Assembly: GCA_026413225.1 (NCBI GenBank) | Contig: CM048572.1 | Span: 3,100,001 to 3,164,000, forward strand | DNA: 64,000 nt | Direction of reading: 5' to 3' | Source: Otis tarda | Taxonomy: Eukaryota > Chordata > Aves > Otidiformes > Otididae | Shown here: piece by piece, positions 35,401 to 46,468 of the stretch | Numbering within the stretch: the stretch's first letter is position 1 | Layout of the letters: each line of letters opens with the position of its first letter | Notes under the pieces: model-generated | Told to the model about the DNA's origin: nothing | The model's input: only the letters and a program-made list of their open reading frames with translations | The model's database searches: none | Position numbers and translations under genes: made by a program

Positions 35401-38400
35401 TGATTTTGAGTCAGGAATCTCCAGCTGGTGATGCTGACCCAGCTACTGACTCTAGTGACACTGCTCCAGTTCATACCCACCAAGAAAATTACACTAGGCC
35501 AGTTCCTCCCATTAGACATGCCAGTTTCTTCCAAGCCCTTGGACAGACCTTTTCAGATCCTAACTGTAACCATACACAGACATTACTCCAATGCAAATTG
35601 CCCCAAAAACCTAGGGAATTTGCAAAGTCAGGTGTTCAACACCACTCGTGCATCCTTATTCAATCTGCCGGTGAGGATATCCCACAAAGTCTGAATGCGA
35701 GTCTTCAAAACAGGGAAACTTCAAGCATCTGTACATAGTCTTACGATAAAACCAGCTAGCAGTCTTAAGCCTAATTTCACCTACAGCTTTCTCACCTACT
35801 GGAAGTTTCCAAGACCTAGTCCTGATCAAATTTTAATTATAAAGATGGTTTTGATGTCTGGGTGTTAGCTACTATAGAAAGACAATACTTAAAAGTAGAA
35901 ACTTTAGAATCAAGAAGGAGTTTTAGAGAAGTCGAGCTACTTTTCCAGGAGAAGACCTTTTAGCTAGTACGCCTTGTTCAATTTGCACCAGGAAAATATC
36001 TATTAAAATGGCAATATTAACCAATGCTTGAAATTGAAATTCATCATTTTATTTTGAAACAGCTTATCTTTCAGCACTGGATCCGAGTTCTGTGTCAGAA
36101 AAAAATTTTATCATTTCCCCTCAGCAAAGGATAAGAATGGAGAGCGTAAGAGGGATTAGGATGAAACCATTGCAGTCTTGATAATGGCAGAGGGGTTTTT
36201 AAAGATTGACTTTGAAGTGAAAAATTAAGCAAACCTTTAGAAAAAGATTCCTTCTTAATCACAAGTAGTGTATTTTTAAGAGGCATCAAATATAAACAAC
36301 AGAAATAGCTAACTGCCAGGCTGAGGGAACGTCATCTGTCTCCAGTAACCTGGAAGCTGAGTTCTTTTTCTTAATTCACGTCCTGAAATTAATGGAGGCA
36401 AAGCAGAATTGCTTGGTACTGAGCAAAGATGGGCACTAAAAGATGGGATGAACCGAGGTTAGAAGTCCTTTGGACAGCCAGACTGATGGGTCCATGAACC
36501 AAGCTGTCAGGCTGGCCAGCCAGCCTCAGCAGGTAGAGCTTTTCTGGATGCTTCTGAGAGCCTTATGGCTGGACAGCTCAATCACATGGAATTTGTTTAA
36601 GTCTCCAATTAGGTTCCCCAAATTTCTTACTCAGGAGAACTTTTTCCACTCTTAAATTAGCTGCAAACAGTCCTAATTGTTCAATATTAGTCTATTGTGT
36701 GACTAGTAAGAGTAACACTATGGCTGGGGGAATTCTTTCAATCCAGACACTTCAGGGAATAAATATTCCTAGTATTCCTCAGAGACCTCTTTCCTTCCAC
36801 AAGGCATGGCTTTTTTATTAACAAAGTTATCCCCTCAGCTCCCCATTTCCAAACTTACTGCTCCAGCCTTTTTCTTTGTTTGTTTTAACTGTATATGCTA
36901 GCCTGATTTCCCCTTCTCTGTACTAGGCATCATCAACTGACCTCCAACCCAGAAGACATAAAACAGCCCCAGAACAACAGAAAGCAAATGGCTTGCACCT
37001 ACTCGGTATCTGAGAGAGAGCCACACACACCTGCCAAAGCTAGAGAATTAGCTCCTTTAACACTGCATATTCTTAAGCTCTTCTTTCTTTTAGATGATGG
37101 AGCCCTTTCAAAACACTGTTTGGTAAAACACTTTGGCCCACCATACACACTCCATGCTGCAACCCTCCCTTGCAAGATCTCCTCAACACTGGCTGCCCAT
37201 GGCTGTTAAATACCATCCCAGTGCTCCCCAGCAGCAGGTGAGCCATGGCTCACAGGTGAAAGTTTTGAGTAATAAAGTGATAAAAGCTGCTAAAAATCCC
37301 TTCTTGCTGTTTCATTCCTATTCTTTCCTGTGCTTGTTATCCATTGCCCTTTCACTTCAGTTTGGTGCTTTTAGGAACTATGTTATGTTATGAACAGTTT
37401 CATCCCTTGTACCTAATTACAAAGATTTGGTCATTTCAGCTGTGCTGCTTTCTCATCTTTATCCTCACCTAACTCCAAGAGTTGCTCCCTTTGGAGCAAC
37501 CAAGTGTTGCTCCCTTAATTTTAAGGTTGTGTTTAAATCATGCTGATTTCAAGAAATTCTATCATGAAGATTAGGTTCCACATAGGACTGTTATCCTGAA
37601 TGTGAGGGCTGATAGGTGTGCTAGGAAAGAAGCTGATCCTTTGTTTCTAGCAGTACTCTGAGAATAAACATCACCCACATATTAGTACCGGATACCTCAT
37701 GGATGGATCCGGCCTTGGTCTTAGGCACAGCGCAGGAGTCCTTTCCCATTGCAGCTTGGCCTTTCCCACAGCTGAAGCTTGTTTTAATTTATTTTCCTGA
37801 ATTTTAACATACCAAATCCCCGTTCAGCTTTAGAAGTAATTATTATGTCAAAGCATAAGGTATTTTGAGACCTACTAACAGATGCTCTGCTGTTATTTCA
37901 TATCCACCTACGGCACTGAAGCCTCTCAGGCATTAATGAGTAGCGTCTCTGAAGGGGACTCACAAGCAGCCATGTGGGAAGGAAACAATTTCTTAGGCTT
38001 GATCTCTCAATAAATGCAAAAAAAATCGTCCCTGATATCTACTCCTCCCTTCGGGTTGGCTTCATTCCCCTCTCATTTCCAAAGGATCACTGCATCGAAG
38101 ATGTAGGGGAAGATCCAAACGAGAAGTACTCATTTCAAATTCAAGTTAAGGACAAATGAGCAGGATTTCCAGCAAAATTAATGACAACAGTAACCACAGG
38201 CACCAAAGATGCTGCTGAGCCTCGTCCTCCAGTGAGTTCTGAGTCTTTCTGGATCCGCTGCAGCAGGGTGGATTGAGATATTTGTGTGACTGTGTGCTCT
38301 TCTCCAGCTCTTTGATTTGTTCAGTGAACTCTGGTTTTCCCAAGGTTCCTCCAACCAAAAATCTGCTGATTGCAAGGTGCTCTTGTGGGACTGGCACTGA

Positions 38401-39378
38401 TGGCAAGACTCGTGGGCGCTGGACGGTTGGACCATCTTTACTGGGAGCTGAGACCATAAAACAGTGTTGTTCACTCCTGTGGTTTCTTCAGTGCACGTCT
38501 CTGTGCAGTCACTGGCGAGGAATCTGGGTTCCTCCTCAGGATACCAGAGGACAGAGCAACTGCATTTTCATTGAATTGAGTTAGGTCAAAGTAATCCAGC
38601 CACTGTAGAATCACACACCAGCCCTGCCCTGAAATAGCTCATGGCACGATTTACAACTCGTGCTCCCACATAGGAAGAACAAAAATTAATTTCTCCCTCA
38701 TTTACAGGCTGGAAAGTTTTGCTACTTGAATTTTTCAGGAGTGATTTTCTCCATTCAAAAATTGCTGACGGTGGAGAGTCAGGTGAAGAGCAGAACATGG
38801 AATTTCACACTAATCGCAGCCCCTCCTAACCTCCTTCAGCGCTTTTTGCTTCCTCATGCTCTGAGGAGGTCACCACTTGAGCTTATCATTTCCGTTTATT
38901 TGCACCTTTTACGTTGATCTTAATTTTCCTCGTGCCTGCGATCGCAGAGCGCGATGCTTTGCCGTGCTCCTGCCGACTGATTTGTTTGGGAGCAGAGGGG
39001 AAAGATGAAGGCAGAGATGAGCGCTCAAGTGCCCGTTGCCTCCCACCTGCCCGTCTGTAATCTCGCAGCCAGCTCCCCTTTCTGAAAACGGGGTCACAGA
39101 GCAGGGGAGGAGCCAGGATGCTCCTGACCTGCTGTCCCAGCGTGTCCCCTTTTCCCGATGCTACCCGAAGCCTGAGCACAGTGCTCACTGCGCTCGCCTG
39201 GCAAAAGGCTGAGAGCTCTGAGGAGGAGCGGCAAGAAATCCTGGGAGAACAGGGGACCAGCTCCCCTGATTTCTGGGGAATTGCATCGTTGGTGTCAGGT
39301 TCAAGTGAGAGCTGTTAAATTTACGTGCAAATTCTGTTTCCTATCAATTTGAAACTGTACCTCTCGGTTTCAGAGAAA
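32426..39378. other. Upstream flank, no gene found
   Basis: About 7 kb without a supportable exon or a repeat I can name. Several stretches (about 34,800-37,500) are CpG-poor and could be old unrecognised transposon sequence. A perfect hairpin at 37,481-37,500 is listed separately. Confidence 0.4.
37481..37500. repeat. Perfect 8-bp hairpin, 4-base loop
   Basis: GTTGCTCC, loop CTTT, GGAGCAAC. A third GTTGCTCC-like block follows at about 37,506-37,513. No T run follows, and no transcript context is known. Confidence 0.8.
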
Positions 39379-39693
39379 CTTCAGTAGGGCCTGTAAACCC
39401 TTCAGCAGGGCCTGTTGTGACAGGATAACAGGGGTGATGGTTTCAAAATAGAGGAAGGGAGATTCAGATCAGATATTAGGAAAAAAATTTTATGCTGAAG
39501 GTGGTGGAGCACGGGCCCAAGTTGCCCAGAGAGGTGGTGGATGCCCCATCCCTGGAAATGTTAAAGGCCAGGTTGGACAGGGCTCTGAGCAACCTGATCT
39601 GGTTGGAGATGTCCCCGCTCCTTGCAGGGGAGTTGGACTGGGTGGGCTTTAATGGTCCCTTCCCACCCAAACCATTCTATGGTTCTATGATTC
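39379..39693 (+). mobile_element. CR1 LINE 3' fragment
   Basis: The segment carries CR1 sense landmarks in order: AGGGCCTGTTGTGACAGGAT, GAGGAAGGGAGATTCAGATC, AAAAATTTTATGCTGAAGG, GCCCAGAGAGGTGGTGGATG, CTGAGCAACCTGATCTGG and a terminal TTCTATGGTTCTATGATTC. At its 5' edge the block CTTCAGYAGGGCCTGT is present twice, 21 bases apart (39,379 and 39,400). It is one of the better preserved copies in the window. Confidence 0.95.
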
Positions 39694-42600
39694 ATTTCCG
39701 CGTGTGCATTTAGGAGAGAAGCTCATTCCACAATTAACTAAATCCTCGTGCATCGAATGCTGCCGGGTGGATGAGGCTGACCTAAAATCACACCTGCACC
39801 AAACCAGGGTCACCCTGCTTACCTCCCTTGAGTGTCTTCTTACTGTCACGGCGTGAGAGAGCACTGGGGAGGTACCGGAAGGCTTTTTGGATGACCCAAC
39901 CATGGAGGACATCTCATCCCCCTCTACAAGGCGGCGTTCTGGCACCCTGGGGCCGTTGTCCCCTCTGCCGTGGCTGGGCCGAGGGGATCTCCGCTGCCCT
40001 CGAGCCTCCTTAGCGTCGGTGCCGGGTCACCCTCCTGAGCCTCGATGGCCAAAGCAGCTCTGTCAGACGTTTCGGTGTGACGGGGTTGATAAGACAAATG
40101 ACATCAGGCTATGTTTTCATTCCAGTTGGAGAAAGTGCCCGGATTCAACTCCCTCCTGTGTGCCTGTTTGCCCACGGAAATCAGGCAATTGTGATTTATC
40201 TCATTTTTAATGTACTTTCTGCCGAGGATTTCAATCTGATTATCCCAGGGCTTTGGCCAACCACTTCTAGCCTGGATCCTTGGCCGCCTTCTCTCATGAA
40301 AGGCTGCTTTTAGCTCTTTGGCCTAGTTTTAACCCTCAAAGATAATCTCTCCGCAGCGCTCGGCAATTTGCCAGCAGGATTAAAATCTGCTGGGGTTATT
40401 TACTCTCTTAATGAAATGCAATATACCCGAGTATATCAGCTCTAATTAACACCCTGTCCACAGCATCTCTCCTTAGCTCTGGTAATTATTAAAAAAAATC
40501 CACACTCACCCTGGTTTTTAGAGAGGAAAGGGATTTCAGGAGTTTTTATTGCTGCAAATAGAGCTCTTCCCAAACTTCGTGCTGGCTCCCTCCTCCTTCT
40601 CTGAGCCGAATTGTTGCTGGGAGTTGTTTGATGCTTTTTAATTTTATTTTTTATTTAGGTATGGCTGAAATTGGAGGCGGGTGATGGTGGGGCAGCAGTG
40701 GTCGGTGCTGCCGGTGGGCATTCCCGGGGGAGAGCGTTCCGGGGCATCTCCGCAGTCCTTGCCCTGGGATTGTTGCAGGTGAAACAAGCCTGACACAGAA
40801 ATCCTGGAAAACTGCTCCAAGGATGCTCTGACAAAGTCTGGAAAGTCTGTCTTAACTTTTCACTGTCGCAGCTGCTGATAGAACACTAATATATTGGTAA
40901 TTTGGAGGAGAATAACTCCAAATAAGCACTGCAGCCTCTCAGAAGCCCTCATCTGTGCTAGATTACGTCAAGGGCTCTTGAATTAAACAAATCTGAAGTT
41001 TCTAGGCCAAGCCATTTTTGAGATATGACATGAAAAAGCATTAGGAGATGCTTCAAACACTCTGAATTATGCTTCTTTTCCCTAAGACCCATGTCTCGGA
41101 AATGAATTGTCTGATGCGCCTCAGGTTTTGCCAAAACCAATCCTGCCATGGCTGTACACCCCATCCCTGCAGCCCGAAGATGCGCCCAGCCTTTTTATAC
41201 GATTCCAGCAGCGGGGCCAAGCCCAGCCGTTGGAAAGCTCTTTACAGGGTTCGTCACGGAGAGTGGGGAGAGTTGGTCTCTATCAAAACCCCAGCACAGT
41301 GCCTGCCTCACCCCTGCTCCAAAACCTTGGCCTTGCTGGGACAGGATGTCCTTCTCTGTGTGCTGAGCAGCCTCTCCCTCCTGCCCTGAAGCACGAGGAA
41401 CCAACCTTAGGAGCCTTTCATGACACTTGTCCGCATCCATCTCCCTGGAGACCGCGGTGCACCACAGGTCAGGATAACCGATCGGAGGGATAACAGCCTC
41501 TGGTCTGTAGTGAAACACAGCAGTGAAATGCAGTCTCCTCTGGTAACTTGGGACCTGCAGCTCCACATCGCTTCTCTTACTCAAGCACGGTTGCATCGGA
41601 GCGTGATGGGAGATCTGGGCAGCTCTCCCAAAACACCTCGCTGGGGAAACGCATGCCCGGGCTGAGCCTGTGCAGAGGACACTGAGGGGAAGAGGTGCTG
41701 GGTGGACAAGGTGGGCAAAGAGACGGAGGGAAAGCTGCACATACCTCAGCACAACCCGCCTGCACTTGTCCCAGAGTGACAAGAACATGCCAAGCTTCTG
41801 GCAGGGGTCACGCAGTTGGATGCTGTGATTATTTAACTGAACTTCAGCCTGGCTATTTATGGACAGAAATCATATCCAGAATCCAGGCTACAAAAGCGTT
41901 TAAGTGCTCTTTGGTAATCTTCCAGGAGATGTCAGAAAATTCTGATTAGACAAAATCAAAATTTTTCATGGGGCTGGACCAGGCTGTTCAGCAGCGGCAC
42001 GTAAGGAATTTCTGATCAAAAGCAGAGACAGGCAATGGCAGGGCAGGCAGCTGCCTGTGGAAGAGAAGCTCCTCCAGGCCTGGTTTCTATCGTTGTCCAA
42101 CCCTAGCCCTGAGAAAAGTTTGCCATCAAAGCTCCATTAGGAAGGTGCATTTGAGGACCACGCCCTTGGAGAACTGCTCCCGCCTCACGTCAGACCTGCT
42201 GCAGAAGGCGAGGTGAAGAAAATGAAACGTGAAAATGAAATATTAAATTCAGCCGCGCCGCGAATGTTAGTGAAAGGCTGCAGCTTGAGAGGTTCTGCAA
42301 GACGCCCCTCCATTGCAACCCTAAGGATTCAAAAACTGTGAGTCATATCCTCAAACTGGGTCTCTGCCTTACAGAAACATCTATATGTATTTATGTATAT
42401 CTCTCTGTGAGTAAGGGATGGGGAGATGTTTTTAATTTGCTGTCTGAATTTTGAAGACTGTATTTTTAATCTTTTCTCTGCAATGCCAAGGCTCAATTTT
42501 ATTTCTTCTTCTTTTTTTTTTTTTTTTATTGGTGTCTCAGTTGGCTGGGCAGTTACTAGGTGCAGGAGCCATAGCTCCCGAAGGACACCCGTAATGAAGC

Positions 42601-43311
42601 AATGCCGTTGGGGATTATTAGCAATCATGCAACCAACGTGGGATTTCACTTAAGGTAGAGCCTCCAAACTTATTCCAAGTCAGCTGTGTAAATAAAATAT
42701 CTGTGAAAAATCTTGTGGAGGGGAAGGATTGAATTTCTCCTTTCTTTATTAAATACTTTCCTCAGATTCATCTTTCTTGACATCAGGGTGGTAGGGAGCT
42801 CAGCTGGGTGGGACCCCAGCCCAGCAGTCAGTAGAGAGGAGGAGCTGCAAGGGGCAACATCTTGGGCGCGTGGTACCTTCCACCATTAGGGAATCTGAGG
42901 CCCCTATTTTAAATCAGAATCTGCTCTTGTGGTTAAAGTCTTATGTAGGACCATGAAAGCCATAGATCTTTGCATTGCTGAGATACCTCTGGAGATGGGC
43001 TCACTGGATCTGTTCTCCTCGTGGCTCCAGCTGGGTCCAGCAAAAGGGAAAAGGGGCCAACAGGGAAGACTGTCTCCAGCCGTCGCTACGGGTGCCAAAT
43101 CCTGCAAACACACTGAGCCTCAAGCATAAAATGTGGTGTTCAGGCAGGCAAGTATGAAGTTGTTCAATCAGTTGGCATAAGCTTACTTGCCTATGTGTTC
43201 AATTTATCCTGCGGAAATCACTGGGATGCCCCTGTGCAAAATTAATCCTTGGAGAGTGTTTTGCAATGGAGTTTTAGCAAGGCGTGCCATGCTGAAGAGA
43301 CAGAGGTGTGG
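39694..43311. other. Upstream flank, no gene found
   Basis: No supportable exon. The minus-strand 197-codon open frame at 41,195-41,788 starts with ATG but shows no recognisable domain. A poly(T)16 tract lies at 42,512-42,527. Confidence 0.4.
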
Positions 43312-43366
43312 GTATGGATTTGATGATCTCACAGGTCTTCTCCAGCCTTAAAGACTCTATCTACAA
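43312..43366 (+). mobile_element. Short CR1 3' terminal fragment
   Basis: The reading GGATTTGATGATCTCACAGG, TCTTCTCCAGCCTTAAAGAC, TCTATCT matches the last ~50 bases of an older CR1 subfamily (GATGATCTCA..GGTCTTTTCCAACCTTAATGATTCTAT) in sense orientation. Confidence 0.75.
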
Positions 43367-43732
43367 CCCCACGCCGTCACTGCCAGGCATCCACCTCCCC
43401 ACTCCTCAGGTACCCATAATTACCTTCCCCTAATGACCAGCTCCTGGTCGTTAGTTATGTGAGATGTTTACCCAAAACATGAAGGCAGGGTAGCAGTAGT
43501 CCTTCCTAGGAGAGGGTTAATCTCCCGCTGGATGCGGGATGCCCTCATGGGAATGGAATGTGTAGTGTTGGTAAGTGGTTGTGCCCCAGAAGCCTTTGAG
43601 AGCCCACTGACTACTGCATGCTAACGATTGGTATTATTAAAGAACAATTGATGGCCTGTAACCAAACAACAGAAACTAATTACTGGAAAACTTTTATTGT
43701 CCTTTAATTACTGGGCCTCTTTGTCAATTAGC

Positions 43733-43774
43733 AGAAGAGAGAGGGAGAGGGGAGAGAGAGAGAGAGATAGAGAC
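43733..43774. repeat. Purine (GA)n tract
   Basis: The plus strand is almost wholly G and A, mainly GAGAGA with a few GGGG interruptions. It sits in the middle of an AT-rich block (43,600-43,910). Confidence 0.85.
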
Positions 43775-46423
43775 TCGTTTTATAGCAACAATAATTTTTC
43801 CAAAACTGCAGTCATCAGTAGCTGAAAAGCGAGTCTATTAACACACAATATTAAGGCAGGATATTTACTCTAGCTACTAAATGTAGGTGCTTTTCTTCCG
43901 AAAAAAAAGTGCAGAGCTCCAGGAATACTAATCAGGGATTTCTTCCTCCAGCTCTGCTGCTGCCTGACACGACGGCTTCCATTTTCCGAGTAATTTTACC
44001 CCTTGACCAAGGGTTTCTTTCTGCAAGGCTCCTCCAGCGAGCTGGCCCTGTGCCCACCACACAGCATGGGAGCGGCCATGGGGGGGCTGAAGGGGGGCAG
44101 AGCTGGGTGCCGGGTCCGGGCAGCTGAGCGGGGCCAGCTCCCTGCTCAACCCCCTGAACTGCTGGTGGGTGCAGGTGCGTGGGACCCTCTGCGTGATGGG
44201 GGCTCGGCTGCACTGACCGCGTTTCAATACATTCTGGTCCTTGTTCCTGGCTCACTAGCGCTGTCCAAAAATAGTTTATTCAACTTTTTTCTTTTTTTTT
44301 CTCATCCACTGCCAAATAAATTATTTCTGGGCATATTGTCACGAGTAGTTAACCTTCTCTGAGGATGTTTGAACTACAGTTACCCCCAAAAAATGAATCA
44401 TGAATTTTTTTCTGTCACTAGGCGAATAGCGTTCACCAATATAATTTTCTCTTACTTGACTTTCTCAGATTAACTGGGTAGCGCCTGCTCTGAAAGAAGT
44501 GCTCTGGGCACCACCGCTCCTTGGGTGGGATGGGAATCACCAGGGAACCCACGCAGCCACCGCATCCTGGGTGCCCCTTCCAGGTCCCCTCTCCCACGGG
44601 TGAGCTGTGGGAGACCCGAAGGCACTTCTGTCAGGGGTGAGATGCTACGTACACACTATAATTGCCAGACTCTTAAAAGTTCCAGCAATACGAACTTCCA
44701 TTTGGGATGGATCTTTTCTCGCTCAGCGAAGGGACCTGGGTATCTGTGAGTACTCAGGAGTTTCATGAAGTTTTACGTCAGCTCCTACCCATGCGTTGGC
44801 AGGGGCGGGGACAGAGGTTATGGGAAGGAGTTAGATTACTCCCTGGAGTAACTGCTTTTGCAAGTAGCTTGCGAAAGAGCAAAGTACCAACCTCTTATCA
44901 GAAAACAAATATCATTTCAATTCATGATGGCAAATACTGGAGACGCCTGGTTTTCCCGTATGTTGGCCTGCCAAGCCCTTGCCCGCGCTGCCAGCCTCCG
45001 CTCCATGTGCTCAACGCACCCGTGACGGGAATTTGTGGCTGTAACAGGACAAGCCACAAGTGGGGAAGGAGCTTAGAAATTTGTCACAGCCTGTCTTTTT
45101 TTTTTGTGTTACTTGAAGAGACTTGGGTTTTGTGCTATCAGAGAATCCCTATAGTTCCTCCAGGTGACCTCAGCAGTGATGGTACTCAGCGGTGTTTTGA
45201 CACATCTCTCCACGCGTGATGATGCAGAGGAATAGCTAATCCCATAAAAAGCCAACCAAGATGACCAGGATTTCTGGAGGTTACCCATGGGGTGTTTCTA
45301 TCTCATCACTGAGGGTGGGTGCCAACGCCCCCCTCCCAAACTCCCCTCTTCAAGGAGGCTGGGGCAGGACACAACGTCTCTCATGGCAGATGGTGCGCAA
45401 GCAATGCGAACCCGGCACCGCGCACCCAGAGATCCTCCAGAGACAGGAGGAAACCATAAACCCAAGGGGATGAGGTCGCTTTTCTCGGCAGAGCTCTGGC
45501 GGGCGGTTATCTGCGGAGCAGGGCGGGATGTGGGGATCAGCAGCACCTGGCTGCCCAGCCCGTCGAGTAACAGAGCACAGATCACTGCCACTGTGCCAGG
45601 TGGCTCTGCCTTTCCCCTAAACACCTCTATCCCTTTTTTTCCCCTTCTCTTTGCCCGTATGCTGTCTATCTCCTTCCACTCTTTCTTCTTCCTAGCTACT
45701 ATTTTTCCTTCTTTTTCTTTCCACTCCTCGCACAACACTCCTGTTTTGCAACGTTTTTCTTGCTCTGAAAAAAAAAAAAAAAGGGAAGGTGTAATATCTC
45801 CCTTTGTCCTAATTTCCTGGTAGAACTGATTTCAGAGCTCTGATTTCTGAGAATTTCTCTGCTTTACACATGCACCTGGTACCGATAGAGACAGAGATGA
45901 ACAACCTGTGAAGGGTGAGCGACCTTGTACAAGTAGAAAAGTCCTTCCGGTAGCATATTTTCTTGGGAAATTGTGCAAATAATGGTGTCCAAAGTATGGT
46001 TTCTGTCAGGATAGGTATTTTGGTGAAAAACTGTTGTGACAGATGGACTCCTTGAAAGCTTGGAGGAATAGTGAGAAAAAGCACATACGGAGACAGCCAG
46101 GGTGACACAGACACTGAAATTGTGTTTCACTGTCTCATGGCCTTTTGCTCCCTCTCTCCTTCTTAGGGGCTCGGGTCTTGCTCAGCGCTAAGAGAAGGGG
46201 TCTTCACGGAGGAAAAGAGCCTCCTTGCTCCAGTCTGGGGCCATCCTGAGGGCTGGCCACATCCTGTCCACACCTGAGTGCTGCCTGCAGATCCTGGCGC
46301 TGCCGGGAGTGGTACTGAGCAACTTTGGGCTTGCTCTGTCCCTCTCTGGTTTGCTCCTCCCTCCTTTCATCCAGCGTTTAACAGGGATGCATGCCAAAGC
46401 ACTCCACCAATGGAAGCAGTGTC
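43775..46423. other. Upstream flank, no gene found
   Basis: No supportable exon. The plus-strand open frames at 44,707-45,219 and 45,287-45,823 have ATG starts and 170-178 codons, but no domain is recognisable and both overlap comparable frames on the other strand. Confidence 0.4.
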
Positions 46424-46468
46424 CACGTGCCCATTTTACAGATGAGGAAACTGAGGCACAGAGGTACA
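46424..46468 (-). mobile_element. MIR-type SINE core remnant
   Basis: The plus strand reads CCCATTTTACAGATGAGG followed by AAACTGAGGCACAGAGG, which as I recall it is essentially identical to the reverse complement of the MIR SINE core (CCTC.GTGCCTCAGTTTCC, TCATCTGTAAAATGGG). MIR is an ancient amniote CORE-SINE, abundant in mammals and rare in birds. Flanking sequence does not clearly continue the element. The match is seen; its exact family is from memory. Confidence 0.7.

Noticed and set aside
34800..37500. Possible old LTR/ERV region suggested by low CpG
   Set aside because: No LTR ends, primer site, or gag/pol motifs could be seen.
41195..41788. 197-codon minus-strand frame
   Set aside because: It has an ATG start but no domain, no splice context and no repeat origin recognised.
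45287..45823. 178-codon plus-strand frame
   Set aside because: It ends in low-complexity FFPLL/KKKK encoded by pyrimidine and A runs, and shows no domain.
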